From Rhizobium aethiopicum (GTDB taxonomy: Bacteria; Pseudomonadota; Alphaproteobacteria; Rhizobiales; Rhizobiaceae): a stretch of DNA of 64,000 nt. Within the stretch, counting starts at the first letter, position 1; the number at the start of each line of letters is the position of its first letter. Made by a program: the position numbers and the translations under genes. The notes under the pieces were generated by a model. The model was not told the DNA's origin. It saw nothing but the letters and a program-made list of their open reading frames with translations, and made no database searches. Shown here piece by piece: positions 42,434 through 52,246 of this stretch. The stretch lies in the NCBI RefSeq assembly GCF_900094625.1, contig NZ_FMAJ01000009.1, positions 124,001-188,000 on the forward strand, read 5' to 3'.

Positions 42434-43579
42434 ATGATCGAAACCACCGCCGATTTGGCGGCCGCCTGCAAAGAGCTGGCCAAGTCCGACTTCATTACCA
42501 TCGACACCGAATTCCTGCGCGAAACGACCTTCTGGCCGGAGCTTTGCCTGATCCAGATGGCGAGCCCGACATTGGAAGTGCTCGTCGATCCGCTGGCGAA
42601 GGGCATCGATCTCGCCCCCTTCTTCGAGCTGATGGCCGACACCAAGGTGTTGAAGGTTTTTCACGCTGCGCGCCAGGACATCGAAATCATCTTCAATCGC
42701 GGCAATCTCATTCCGCATCCGATATTCGACACGCAGGTCGCGGCGATGGTCTGCGGCTTCGGCGACAGCGTCTCCTACGATCAGCTGGTCAGCCGCATCA
42801 AGAACGTCCATATCGACAAGTCGTCGCGTTTCACAGACTGGAGCCGCCGGCCGCTCTCCGAAAAGCAGCTGGAATACGCGCTGGCCGACGTCACCCACCT
42901 GCGCGACGTCTACGTGTCGCTGAAGGCGGAACTCGAGCGTGAAGGCCGCACCTCGTGGCTCCGCGAAGAAATGGACATTCTCGAAGCGCGCGAAACCTAC
43001 GACATGCATCCCGACGATGCTTGGCAGCGGCTGAAGATGCGTCTGCGCAAGCCGCAGGAGCTGGCGATCCTGAAATATGTCGCCGCCTGGCGCGAGCGTG
43101 AGGCACGGGCCCGCAATGTGCCGCGTTCACGCGTATTGAAGGACGATGCGATCTATGAGGTCGCCCAGCAGCAGCCCAAGGACGCCGAGGCGCTCGGGCG
43201 CTTGCGCACCATTCCGAAGGGCTGGGAGCGCTCGGCCGCCGGCAGCGCGGTCGTCGAAGCGGTCAACGCGGCGCTCGCTATTCCGAAGGCCGAGATGCCG
43301 CATGTGCCGCGCCAGTCGCAGGCGCCCGAGGGTGCAGCTGCCGCCGTCGAGCTCTTGAAGGTGCTGTTGAAGCTGATCTCGGAAAAACATGGCGTGGCGC
43401 CGAAGGTGATCGCCAATAGCGAGGATCTCGATAAGATCGCCGCCGACGGCGAAAAGGCCGAGGTCGCCGCCCTGCACGGCTGGCGGCGCGACCTTTTCGG
43501 CGAGCCGGCGCTGCAGCTGATCCAAGGCCAGATCGGGCTGCGTTTCGCCGGCCGGAAGGTTGAAACGGTTACGCTCTGA
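42434..43579 (+). CDS. rnd: Ribonuclease D
   Basis: 3'-5' exoribonuclease for tRNA and other stable RNA maturation. The 381-residue protein has the DEDD residues in FITIDTEFLRE, HAARQDIEIIF, FDTQVAAM and YALADVTHLRD, then an HRDC domain (LKYVAAWREREARARNVPRSRVLKDDAIYEVAQQQPKD). ATG 42434 is chosen by family start (MIETTADLAAACKELA); ATG 42425 and TTG 42419 are in frame just upstream. Confidence 0.93.
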   Translation: MIETTADLAAACKELAKSDFITIDTEFLRETTFWPELCLIQMASPTLEVLVDPLAKGIDLAPFFELMADTKVLKVFHAARQDIEIIFNRGNLIPHPIFDTQVAAMVCGFGDSVSYDQLVSRIKNVHIDKSSRFTDWSRRPLSEKQLEYALADVTHLRDVYVSLKAELEREGRTSWLREEMDILEARETYDMHPDDAWQRLKMRLRKPQELAILKYVAAWREREARARNVPRSRVLKDDAIYEVAQQQPKDAEALGRLRTIPKGWERSAAGSAVVEAVNAALAIPKAEMPHVPRQSQAPEGAAAAVELLKVLLKLISEKHGVAPKVIANSEDLDKIAADGEKAEVAALHGWRRDLFGEPALQLIQGQIGLRFAGRKVETVTL

Positions 43580-43587
43580 AGTCTAAA

Positions 43588-43690
43588 GCGCGTCGCATCG
43601 AACTTCAGCCAAGCGACGCGCTTCAGCTCCTTGTTTTCATAGATGTCGTCATCCCGGAACCGCTGCGCACTTCGGGCCGATATGCATTAA
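43588..43690. repeat. Rhizobial mosaic intergenic repeat, copy B
   Basis: Begins with a perfect 9-bp inverted repeat, GCGCGTCGC/GCGACGCGC (43588-43596 and 43613-43621), followed by the shared part ATGTCGTC...GGAACCGCTGCGCAC...ATGCATTA. Copy C at 59133-59230 matches it along its whole length; copy A at 11365 matches its second half. It fills most of the gap between rnd and the cyclase gene. Confidence 0.7.
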
Positions 43691-43763
43691 TTCGAATTCG
43701 CTTGACGCTATTTTACCAACTGAAACAATGGCCAGGAGAAATTTCGGAGCGAGAAGAGGCGGC

Positions 43764-44825
43764 ATGCGGGAAATATCTCCGACGCAGAACTGGATCCTGA
43801 TTACGATCGTGCTGGCTGCCAGCGGCGTCGTCTACGATATGATGTTCTACTCCAATCAGACGCCTGTTATCGGGGCGATCTTCGCGCTCTTCATCGGCAT
43901 GCCGATCCTCGCCTTCGAGCGCAAGGTCCTGTTTCGCACTCTCTACAGACGCATCCACAAACTGCCGACCCCCGTTTTCATCTTCACGGAGCTGGTGATC
44001 TACGAGATCCTGATGAGCATCGGCTTCGCCTGCGCCGGCCTGCTGCTTTGGTCCCTCGGCATGGTGAAGCCGTCGTCTCTCCTCGATCTCGTCATCATGC
44101 CGTTCGAGGTCTTCCTCTATGCGCTTGCCGTCTGTTCGGCGCTGATCTTCATCCTGCGCGTGCGGGAATTGCTCGGCCGCGAGGTATTCCTCAGCATGCT
44201 CGTCAGCCGCTACCGCAATCCGGTCAAGGAAGAACGCGTCTTTCTGTTCATCGATCTCGTCGATTCGACGGCTTTTGCGGAAAAGCACGGCGACCTCAGG
44301 GCACAGCAGCTGCTGAGCTCGCTGTTTGCGACCTTTGCCGAGCCTGTCCGGCGTCACAAGGGCATGATCAATGACTATGTCGGCGACGCGGCGATCATTA
44401 CCTGGCCGCTTGCCCGCGGCGTCAAGGATGCGCGATGCGTTCGCTGCATCTTCGACATTCTTGCCGATATCGAAGCCAATGCGGCCGGCTGGCGGAAAAG
44501 CTACGGACAGGTGCCGAAGCTTCGCGCCGCCCTTCACGGCGGCGAGATCATTACGGCGGAAGTCGGCGTCGACCACCACAAGATCAGTTATTTCGGGGAC
44601 ACGGTGAATACGACCGCTCGGCTGGAAACGCTCTGCCGCAGCTTGAACCGGCAGGTCCTGATCTCTGCCGAGCTTGCCCGGCGCATGGAGTTTCCAGACG
44701 ACGTCGCCTGTGAGGATCTCGGCATTCATGCCGTCAAGGGACGCGGCCAGGCACTCGGCGTCATGGCGCTTTCCTCGCGCGCGGTGACCGTGCTGAACAC
44801 GCCCGCGGTCATTCTGCACGGCTGA
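43764..44825 (+). CDS. Membrane-anchored class III adenylate/guanylate cyclase
   Basis: A 353-residue protein with four or so N-terminal membrane helices (about 10-30, 38-55, 70-100, 105-135) and a cytoplasmic cyclase domain: RVFLFIDLVDSTAFAEKHGD (first metal Asp), NDYVGDAAIITW (second metal Asp), LRAALHGGEIITAEVGV and the dimer-arm YFGDTVNTTARLE. Whether it makes cAMP or cGMP cannot be told by eye. GAGG lies 5 bases before ATG 43764; ATG 43728, without a site, would add 12 residues. Confidence 0.87.
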   Translation: MREISPTQNWILITIVLAASGVVYDMMFYSNQTPVIGAIFALFIGMPILAFERKVLFRTLYRRIHKLPTPVFIFTELVIYEILMSIGFACAGLLLWSLGMVKPSSLLDLVIMPFEVFLYALAVCSALIFILRVRELLGREVFLSMLVSRYRNPVKEERVFLFIDLVDSTAFAEKHGDLRAQQLLSSLFATFAEPVRRHKGMINDYVGDAAIITWPLARGVKDARCVRCIFDILADIEANAAGWRKSYGQVPKLRAALHGGEIITAEVGVDHHKISYFGDTVNTTARLETLCRSLNRQVLISAELARRMEFPDDVACEDLGIHAVKGRGQALGVMALSSRAVTVLNTPAVILHG

Positions 44826-44920
44826 GCAAGGCACGTCACCAAAGCTTCACCCAATCGTCAATTCACCGACACGGAAGCCCTGTTAAGCGAGTGCATTCGC
44901 ATCCGTTCCATGGGGATATT

Positions 44921-46279
44921 ATGAAGAACGTCCTTCTTGCTTCCGTATCGCTTTTCATTCTGATTGCCGGCCCCGTTTCGGCCAACCAGCAGGAATTTCC
45001 GGCAAAGCTCGCGGGCCAGGCCATCCTGCCTGCCAACACCATGGTTCCGGCTCCGGCCGACGCCCCTGAATTCCTCAAGCATTCCGGCAAGTTCACGACG
45101 GCGGACCGCAAGCGCACCGAAGGGCTCGGCAGCGTTCCCGGCAAGGACGGCGCCCGCGTCACCGACCTCAAGCTTCCCTTCGACGGCCAACCGGTCCAAG
45201 GTTTCTCCGGCATCAAGACGATGGCCGACGGCACCTTCTGGACGCTCTCCGACAACGGCTTCGGCTCCAAGGCCAACTCGTCCGACTCCATGCTGTTCCT
45301 GCACCAGATGAAGTTCGACTGGGCGACCAACAAGGCTGAGGTTGTCAAGAACCTCTTCCTTTCCGACCCCAACAAGATCGCTCCGTTCCCGATCGTGCTC
45401 GAAGGCACCGATACGCGCTACCTCACCGGCACCGACTTCGACATCGAATCGATCCAGCCGGTTGCCGACGGATTCTGGCTCGGCGACGAATTCGGCCCCT
45501 ATATCCTGAAGGTCGATACCGAAGGTCGCCTGACGGACGTGATCCCGACCACGCTCGACGGCAAGCCGGTGCTTTCGCCCGACAACCCGCTGATCCAGCT
45601 GCCGAGCAATCCAGCCGCCAAGATGCCGGTCTTCAATCTGAAGCGCTCCGGCGGCTTCGAAGGCCTTGCCGTGTCGGAGGATGGTTCCAAACTCTACGGC
45701 CTGCTCGAAGGCGCCGTCTATAAGGATGACGGCACGATGGAAACAGCCGACGGTCACACCGCCATCCGTGTCCTCGAGTTCGACGTCGCCTCCAAGAAGT
45801 GGACGGGCCGGAGCTGGCTTTATCCGTTCGAGGACAAAGGCGTGTCGATCGGCGACTTCAACATGCTCGACGACACGACTGCTCTCGTTATCGAGCGCGA
45901 CAGCGGCGCCGGCACCAGCGACAAGGCCTGCGCCGACCCGAAGCAGCCGAAGCCGGATTGCTTCGAAGCTCCGGCGGTGCTGAAGCGCGTCTACAAGATC
46001 GAGTTCAACGACGCCAATATCGGCAAGGCCGTCCGCAAGATCGGTTATATCGACCTGATGAACATCCACGACCCCGACAACAAGAAGAAGGCCGGCAGCA
46101 AGGACGGCGTCTACGACATGCCCTTCGTCACGATCGAAAACGTCGACCGCGTCGACGCCACGCACATCATCATCGGCAATGACAACAACCTGCCCTTCTC
46201 GGCCGGCCGCGCCGTCGACAAGGCCGACAATAACGAGTTCAGCTTGCTCGAAGTTGGCGAGTTTTTGAACGCTAAGTAA
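44921..46279 (+). CDS. Secreted esterase-like (phytase-related) protein
   Basis: A 452-residue protein with a signal peptide (MKNVLLASVSLFILIAGPVSA). The mature part fits the 'esterase-like activity of phytase' family: GFSGIKTMADGTFWTLSDNGFGSK, GFWLGDEFGPYILKVD, GGFEGLAVSEDGSKLYGLLEG and VIERDSGAG. The family forms a beta-propeller that binds phosphoesters or similar ligands; actual activity is unproven. ATG 44921 has GGGG upstream. A terminator follows at 46304. Confidence 0.85.
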   Translation: MKNVLLASVSLFILIAGPVSANQQEFPAKLAGQAILPANTMVPAPADAPEFLKHSGKFTTADRKRTEGLGSVPGKDGARVTDLKLPFDGQPVQGFSGIKTMADGTFWTLSDNGFGSKANSSDSMLFLHQMKFDWATNKAEVVKNLFLSDPNKIAPFPIVLEGTDTRYLTGTDFDIESIQPVADGFWLGDEFGPYILKVDTEGRLTDVIPTTLDGKPVLSPDNPLIQLPSNPAAKMPVFNLKRSGGFEGLAVSEDGSKLYGLLEGAVYKDDGTMETADGHTAIRVLEFDVASKKWTGRSWLYPFEDKGVSIGDFNMLDDTTALVIERDSGAGTSDKACADPKQPKPDCFEAPAVLKRVYKIEFNDANIGKAVRKIGYIDLMNIHDPDNKKKAGSKDGVYDMPFVTIENVDRVDATHIIIGNDNNLPFSAGRAVDKADNNEFSLLEVGEFLNAK

Positions 46280-46303
46280 TTCTGGTTTAATGTGAAATAG
46301 AGA

Positions 46304-46330
46304 GGGCGGTGCGAGAGCGCCGCCCTTTTT
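46304..46330 (+). terminator. Intrinsic terminator of the esterase-like gene
   Basis: GGGCGG and CCGCCC pair around a GC-containing loop (TGCGAGAGCG), followed by TTTTT at 46326-46330. Located 24 bases after the stop codon. Confidence 0.85.
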
Positions 46331-46370
46331 GTTGAGGGGGTGCGGTGGGGCACAACGGCCGCAAATCAGG

Positions 46371-47891
46371 CTACTCGAACCGAAACGCCAGCCTCTTGTT
46401 CGTCAGCCGCGACAGCTGCTGCAAACGACCATCCAGACGCTCGCCGGCGAAATCGCGATATTCAGGCGGCACGACGAATTCGAGGTCGAAGTCGGGGTTC
46501 GACGATTTGCGGAAGGTCAGGTTCTTGACGATACCGGGCATCGAGGCCGAGAAGAGGTAGATGACGCGCAGCATGCCGCCGAGCAGCTTGGCGCGCTCGA
46601 TGAACTGCGGCGTGGCGATCTGCGCCAGCGGGCCGGTAGCGCCGTCGTCGTGCAGGCCCTCGAAACGGTAATAATTGGTGAGCGCGATGAAGGCGCGGCC
46701 GGGATGGCTGATGCCAACGAAGGAGGAATGGGCGATGACGTTCAGTGCCTGCAGGCCGCGGTAGTCGGGATGGGCGCGCCAGCTGATATCGGCAAGCAGA
46801 CAGGCGGCCTGGCGGTAGCGGCTTTCCTCTTCGGTTTCCTGGACGCCGAAGAGAGGCATCATCCGGCCCGTCCATTCCGCCAGCTCGCGGGCATGTTCGG
46901 GCGAACGCGCACGCAGGATCGCCAGTTCGCCGGCGGCCGAAAGCAGCGGATCGAGGCGGCGCTCGGATTCGGAAAGCAGAGAATAGAGATAGCCCTCACG
47001 CACCCCCTGCGCCGAGAAGGAAATCACCGACGGCTTCATCGTGCCCAGGACTTCCTTCATTGCGATGGCGCCGAAGGGCAGCAACGAACGGCGATGTTTC
47101 GACACGGCCTGGAGCGCCGGCTCCCTGGAGTCGCGCGCGGTCATCACCTGATCGAGGAACAGCATCATCTCCTCGAGCGAGACCTCGTACCCTTGCATCA
47201 TGTGCAGCGGGTAATGGGTAATCTCCATGTGCAGCTTGGCGATGTTTCGCCAAGTGCCGCCGACGGCATAGAAGGTACGCCCTTCGCCTTTTGTCAGCAG
47301 CTTTGCCGTCTTCACCTGCTTGCGGGCGAAGTCGCGCGCTTTGGAAAGGGAGCCGCCGGCGTATTCCGACAGGCGCAGGCCGCCGAGCGGCAGGGTGATG
47401 CCCTTGCCGATCTCCTTGCCCTTGATGTCGATCAGTTCCAGGGAGCCACCACCGAGATCGCCGGCGATGCCATCGGGATTGTAGAAGCCGCTGATGATGC
47501 CGAGCGAGGCAAATTTCGCCTCCTCCTCGCCCGAGAGCACTCGGATCTTGCGGCCGAGGATCGTTTCCGCCTGATGGATGAAATCAGGACCGTTGCTCGC
47601 TTCGCGCGCCGCCGCCGTCGCCAGAACATACATGGTAGCGGCGCGTGCCTGGTCGGACAGCGCCTTGAAACGGTGCAGCGCCGCCAGAGCGCGGCCGACG
47701 CTCTCTTCATCCATCTTGCCGGTGACGGCTATGCCCTTGCCGAGGCCGCAGAGGACCTTTTCGTTGAAAAGAATGGTCGGCGAGCGGGACATGCCTTCGT
47801 AGACGACGAGACGAATGGAATTCGATCCGATGTCGACAACGGAGACCGGGGCGATCCCTGGAAGGCGCCCCTGGGCTTCAGATTCAACCAT
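46371..47891 (-). CDS. ppx: Exopolyphosphatase (Ppx/GppA family)
   Basis: Degrades polyphosphate or pppGpp. The 506-residue protein has the actin-like ATPase fold motifs VVDIGSNSIRLVVYEG (15-33), ATAAAREASNG and DLGGGSLELIDI, plus a C-terminal HD-like helical domain (RQAACLLADISWRAHPDYR). It starts 11 bases after the ppk stop in the same direction, a synthesis-degradation pair for polyphosphate. ATG 47891 is the only supported start. Confidence 0.92.
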   Translation of the reverse strand: MVESEAQGRLPGIAPVSVVDIGSNSIRLVVYEGMSRSPTILFNEKVLCGLGKGIAVTGKMDEESVGRALAALHRFKALSDQARAATMYVLATAAAREASNGPDFIHQAETILGRKIRVLSGEEEAKFASLGIISGFYNPDGIAGDLGGGSLELIDIKGKEIGKGITLPLGGLRLSEYAGGSLSKARDFARKQVKTAKLLTKGEGRTFYAVGGTWRNIAKLHMEITHYPLHMMQGYEVSLEEMMLFLDQVMTARDSREPALQAVSKHRRSLLPFGAIAMKEVLGTMKPSVISFSAQGVREGYLYSLLSESERRLDPLLSAAGELAILRARSPEHARELAEWTGRMMPLFGVQETEEESRYRQAACLLADISWRAHPDYRGLQALNVIAHSSFVGISHPGRAFIALTNYYRFEGLHDDGATGPLAQIATPQFIERAKLLGGMLRVIYLFSASMPGIVKNLTFRKSSNPDFDLEFVVPPEYRDFAGERLDGRLQQLSRLTNKRLAFRFE

Positions 47892-47902
47892 ATGGTCCAG
47901 TT

Positions 47903-50107
47903 TTACTTGTTGTTGCGGCCCTCGAGCAGGCCGGCGATCAGTTTCGGCGCGCTTGATTTCAGAGCTTCACCACGGCCTGACAGGCTCGGATTGGTCATAA
48001 AATACTGCTGCGCATTGAACGGTTCCTCGCCCCTGCGCACTTCCATGCGCCGCGACGTACCGTCCGGCAATATCTCGTAGCTTTGCTGATTGTCAATCAC
48101 GTTGCCGAGCATAATCTGTGACAAGACCTGCTCGTGAACGGTCGGATTCGTCAGCGGAACCATGGTCTCGACGCGGCGATCGAGATTTCTCGGCATCATG
48201 TCGGCCGAACCTATATAGACCAGCGCCTTGTCCGACGGCAGGCCGTGGCCGTTGCCGAAGCAGAAGATGCGGCTGTGCTCGAGGAAGCGGCCGACGATCG
48301 ACTTGACGCGGATCTTCTCCGAAAGGCCGGGCACCTGCGGCCGCAGGCAGCAGATGCCGCGCACGACGAGATCGATCTCGACCCCGGCATGGCTGGCGCG
48401 ATAGAGCGCGTCGATGATGTCGGGATCAACAAGCGAATTCATCTTCATCCAGATCGCCGCCGGCGCGCCATTCCTGGCGTGCTGGATCTCTTCCTCGATG
48501 TGGCGCAGGATGCGCGGGCGCATCGTATAGGGCGAGATGGCGAGCTGCATGCCCTCTTCGGGTTCACCGTAGCCGGTGATGAAATTGAAGATATTAGCCA
48601 TGTCGTGGGCGATGACGGGATTGCAGGTGAAATAGGAGAGGTCCGTATAGATCTTGGCGGTGATCGGGTGGTAGTTGCCGGTCCCAAGGTGGCAATAGGT
48701 CCTGAGCTTGCCTTCCTCGCGACGGACGACCATCGACATCTTGGCGTGGGTCTTGAGCTCGATGAAGCCGAAGACGACCTGCACGCCGGCGCGCTCGAGA
48801 TCGCGCGCCCAGCGGATATTCGCCTCTTCGTCGAAGCGGGCCTTGAGCTCGACCAGCGCCGTCACCGACTTGCCGGCTTCGGCGGCGTCGATCAGCGCGC
48901 GAACGATCGGGCTGTCGTTGGAGGTGCGGTAAAGCGTCTGCTTTATCGCCAGGACATCAGGATCGCGCGCAGCCTGGAGAAGAAACTGGACCACCACGTC
49001 GAAGGATTCGTAGGGGTGATGAACGACCATGTCCTTTTCGCGGATGGCGGCGAAGCAGTCGCCGGCATGTTCGCGGACGCGCTCGGGAAATCGCGCATTA
49101 TAGGGCTGGAACCTGAGATCGTCGCGCGGCGCCTTGGTGATCTCGGAAAGGGTGTTCAGCGCCAGGAGGCCCGGCAGAACTGCGACGCGATTGTCGGGAA
49201 TGCTGAGCGCCTGCACGACGAACTGGCGCAGCGAGGCCGGCATTTCGGAATCGGTCTCGATGCGAATAACCTTGCCGCGGCGGCGGCGCTTCAGCGCCGT
49301 TTCGAAGAAGCGGACGAGATCCTCGGCCTCTTCCTCGACTTCGATATCACTGTCGCGGATGACCCGGAATGTACCGGAGCCCTGCACCTCGTAACCCGGG
49401 TAGAGCCTGTGGATGAAGACGTTGGCGACATCTTCCAGCGTGATGTAGCGGATCGTGTTTCCATCATCCGGCAGACGAACGAAGCGATCGAGCGCAACAG
49501 GCAGGCGCAGTAGGGCCGTCATCGGCTCGCGGCCGTTCTTGCTGACGAGCTGCAGGCCGATCGAGAAGCCGAGATTGGGAATGAAGGGGAACGGATGGGC
49601 CGGATCGATCGACAGCGGCGTCAAGACGGGGAAGATCGCCTGTTCGAATTCGGCGGCCAGCCATTGGCGGTCGGCATCGCTCAAGGCGCCGGGGCGCACG
49701 ATCAGAATGTCTTCCTTGGCGAGATATTGCTGCAGCACGGCGAGCGATGCCTGCTGCTCCATCTGCAGATGGTCGATCTCCTGGAGGATCGAGTCGAGCT
49801 GCTCGGCCGGCGTCTTGCCGTCGGGGCTGCGTATGGCGATGTTCTGGCGCACCTGGCCCTCGAGACCGGCGACGCGCACCATGAAGAACTCGTCGAGGTT
49901 GGCGGCCGAGATCGACAGGAAGCGGACGCGCTCGAGCAGCGGATGTTCGGTATTCAACGTCTCTTCAAGAACACGACGATTGAACTGCAGCCAGGAGAAT
50001 TCGCGGTTGATGAAGCGCTCGGGGCTCGTGAGCAGCTCTTCCAGCGGGGGGATGTTGTCGTTGATCTCCGGAGTGAGTTCCTGATGTTCTGCGACTGCGC
50101 TATCCAT
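47903..50107 (-). CDS. ppk: Polyphosphate kinase (Ppk1)
   Basis: Makes polyphosphate from ATP. The 734-residue protein shows the N domain (RFINREFSWLQFNRRVLEET), the head domain (NLDEFFMVRVAGLEGQV), and the catalytic C domains with histidine region LRTYCHLGTGNYHPITAKIYTDLS and HAKMSMVVRREEGKL, plus RVETMVPL near the end. ATG 50107 begins MDSAVAEHQEL; a TTG at 50128 could add 7 residues. It follows hdaA with 65 bases between and is followed by ppx. Confidence 0.94.
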   Translation of the reverse strand: MDSAVAEHQELTPEINDNIPPLEELLTSPERFINREFSWLQFNRRVLEETLNTEHPLLERVRFLSISAANLDEFFMVRVAGLEGQVRQNIAIRSPDGKTPAEQLDSILQEIDHLQMEQQASLAVLQQYLAKEDILIVRPGALSDADRQWLAAEFEQAIFPVLTPLSIDPAHPFPFIPNLGFSIGLQLVSKNGREPMTALLRLPVALDRFVRLPDDGNTIRYITLEDVANVFIHRLYPGYEVQGSGTFRVIRDSDIEVEEEAEDLVRFFETALKRRRRGKVIRIETDSEMPASLRQFVVQALSIPDNRVAVLPGLLALNTLSEITKAPRDDLRFQPYNARFPERVREHAGDCFAAIREKDMVVHHPYESFDVVVQFLLQAARDPDVLAIKQTLYRTSNDSPIVRALIDAAEAGKSVTALVELKARFDEEANIRWARDLERAGVQVVFGFIELKTHAKMSMVVRREEGKLRTYCHLGTGNYHPITAKIYTDLSYFTCNPVIAHDMANIFNFITGYGEPEEGMQLAISPYTMRPRILRHIEEEIQHARNGAPAAIWMKMNSLVDPDIIDALYRASHAGVEIDLVVRGICCLRPQVPGLSEKIRVKSIVGRFLEHSRIFCFGNGHGLPSDKALVYIGSADMMPRNLDRRVETMVPLTNPTVHEQVLSQIMLGNVIDNQQSYEILPDGTSRRMEVRRGEEPFNAQQYFMTNPSLSGRGEALKSSAPKLIAGLLEGRNNK

Positions 50108-50172
50108 AGTCCGCTTACCCCGTTTCAATCGCCGACGGCAATTATATCAGTTTGACGACGGAACTGTGACAG

Positions 50173-50886
50173 TCAATCGGCCGGTTCCGAATTTCCCAAT
50201 TCATTCAATACTTCCGCAGCAAGCGACCGGGTGATTTTCGTGCCCCGCGACAGGGCCAGCCGGTCGAGCCGTTCGACGATCGTCTGGGCCGCATTCAGCG
50301 ACCGCTCCATCCGGTTGACGATATAGAGCACGAGTTTGTCATCTATATAAAGCTGGCGGTCTGCGAAGAGCTTGACGATCACCTGCGACAACAGCGCCTC
50401 GTCGGGCTCGCCTATCTCGACGACCGTCGCCGCTTTCAGGCGCGAACGCAGATCGGGCAGCGAAACCGGCCAGGATATCGGCCAGAGGCGGCTCGTTATC
50501 AGCAGGCTGGTGCCGTTTTCACGCACGCTGTTGATCACGTGGAAAAGCGCATTGTCGTCGAAGCCGAGGCGGTCTGCGTCCTCGAACAGCACCGGGCCGG
50601 CTGCGGCGGCGATCGCCGCATCCGAGCCAAGCTCGGGATGGATGCTGACGGCGCCGCTCAGTTCCCGCCAGATGCGGGCGAGGTGCGATTTTCCCGAGCC
50701 GACGGGGCCGGCAAGCACCACGACCGGCGACGGCCATGCCGGCCACGCATCGACAATCGACACGGCGGCGGCGAGGCGTTCCGAGATCAGGAGATCGTCG
50801 CGCCCGCTTGCGGCAGCATGCGAAAACGCCAGCGGCAGCTGCTCTCCGGCCTTGCGCTTCGGATCAGCGTTTTTCACGTCATTCAT
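50173..50886 (-). CDS. hdaA: DnaA-regulatory inactivation protein HdaA (Hda-like AAA+)
   Basis: A 237-residue DnaA-like AAA+ protein without a DNA-binding domain; Hda proteins, with the beta clamp, hydrolyse ATP on DnaA after replication. Near the N-terminus QLPLAF (residues 16-21) fits the clamp-binding hexapeptide QLxLxF. The Walker A site is GPVGSGKS (60-67), Walker B is VLFEDADRL and a sensor-like TSRLWPISWPVSLPDLRSRL follows. ATG 50886 overlaps the upstream permease stop by 8 bases, so they are translationally linked. Confidence 0.9.
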   Translation of the reverse strand: MNDVKNADPKRKAGEQLPLAFSHAAASGRDDLLISERLAAAVSIVDAWPAWPSPVVVLAGPVGSGKSHLARIWRELSGAVSIHPELGSDAAIAAAAGPVLFEDADRLGFDDNALFHVINSVRENGTSLLITSRLWPISWPVSLPDLRSRLKAATVVEIGEPDEALLSQVIVKLFADRQLYIDDKLVLYIVNRMERSLNAAQTIVERLDRLALSRGTKITRSLAAEVLNELGNSEPAD

Positions 50887-52003
50887 TGGGTACTGATTTC
50901 GTCTTCCGGGCGCGGCCGTCTGACGACCCGCCAAAATAAAGATCGCTCTGAAGGTAGCGCGAAAGCGCGAAGCGAACAAGAACGCCAACGGCCGCGGCGG
51001 CCGGCACGGCGATCAGAAGCCCGACGAAACCGAAGAGCGCGCCGAAGGCAAAGAGCGCGAACATCAGCCAGACCGGATGCAGACCGACGCTGGACCCGAC
51101 GAGCTTCGGCTGCAGGATATTGCCTTCGAGGAACTGGCCGCTGAAGAAGACGACGAGCACCAGTCCGATCCATGGATAATCCGGCCAGAACTGCACGATG
51201 GCCACGCCGACGGAGAGAACGAGACCGACGAGTGAGCCGACATAAGGAATGAAACTGATCATGCCGGCGAAGAGGCCGATCAGCAGGCCGAAGTTCAGCC
51301 CGACGAGAGAGAGGCCGGCGGCATAATAGATGCCGAGAATGAGGCAGAGGGAGCCTTGGCCGCGGATAAATCCGGCGATCGCCTGATCGATCTCGCTGGC
51401 GATCTGACGGACATCGCTGACGTAATCGCGCGGGATCCACTGATCGACCTTGGTGACCATGCGGTCCCAATCGAGCAGGATATAAAAGGCGACGACGGGG
51501 GTGACGACGAGCAGCGATATGACGTCGACGATCGCCTTGCCGGAATTCCAGATCTGCGCGAAGAGCCCAGTCAAGAAGCCCATGCCCTCGGAGAGGATTC
51601 CGGAGAAATTGTCCTTGATCGTGCCGGCCTGGCTCCTGATCCATTGCGGCAGCAGCGAGTTCTTCGAGGTATCGATGAACTGCTGCAGCTGGCTGATATA
51701 ACCCGGCAGCCGCTCGGCGAAATCGTTGAACTGGCTGACGAGCACCGGGATGAGGATCATCAGCGCCAAGGTGAAGATGATAACGAAGGCGATCAGGATG
51801 ACGATGGTCGCCATCATGCGGTTCAAGCCCAGCCGCTGCAGCCTGTCCGCCACCGGATCGAGAAAATAGGCGATCGCCATGCCGGCGACGAAGGGCAGCA
51901 GGATCGAGCTGAAGACATAAAGAAAGACGATGAAGAAGACGAGCACGGCCAGCCAGAAGAATATCTGGCGCTTCAGACTATTGCCGCTGACATGCTGTGG
52001 CAT
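50879..52003 (-). CDS. AI-2E/PerM-family membrane permease
   Basis: A 374-residue protein with about seven membrane helices and a central cytoplasmic-membrane amphipathic region. The first helices read FWLAVLVFFIVFLYVFSSILLPFVAGMAIAYFLDPV; the conserved late part reads IPYVGSLVGLVLSVGVAIVQF and LVGSSVGLHPVWLMFALFAFGALFGFVGLLIAVP. Members export quorum signals or act as Na+/H+ antiporters; the function here is unknown. It is divergent from purM and overlaps hdaA by 8 bases. Confidence 0.87.
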   Translation of the reverse strand: MPQHVSGNSLKRQIFFWLAVLVFFIVFLYVFSSILLPFVAGMAIAYFLDPVADRLQRLGLNRMMATIVILIAFVIIFTLALMILIPVLVSQFNDFAERLPGYISQLQQFIDTSKNSLLPQWIRSQAGTIKDNFSGILSEGMGFLTGLFAQIWNSGKAIVDVISLLVVTPVVAFYILLDWDRMVTKVDQWIPRDYVSDVRQIASEIDQAIAGFIRGQGSLCLILGIYYAAGLSLVGLNFGLLIGLFAGMISFIPYVGSLVGLVLSVGVAIVQFWPDYPWIGLVLVVFFSGQFLEGNILQPKLVGSSVGLHPVWLMFALFAFGALFGFVGLLIAVPAAAAVGVLVRFALSRYLQSDLYFGGSSDGRARKTKSVPNE

Positions 52004-52246
52004 CGCTTCCCCGCTGATCGCTCGCCGCTAAACGCCGCGGCCTATCCGGCGCGGTCATTCAGCACATAGGATGCAGGCGCAAAGATGGTCAACCCTGTTG
52101 CGCCAAATCCCGGAAAGGCCGGTTGAAGACGCGGGAAATTGGGGGCTTTTCCCATGCAGCGCTTGCATAAAGGCCCCTGTCATGCAATTGCGACCGGCAG
52201 ATGACGCGGCATGTCAGCCGCCTGAAAATAGCCAGCGGAGACCAGC

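Noticed and set aside
46329..49513. Long plus-strand frames opposite ppx and ppk
   Set aside because: Shadows of genes with clear catalytic motifs; the translations have no recognisable domain.
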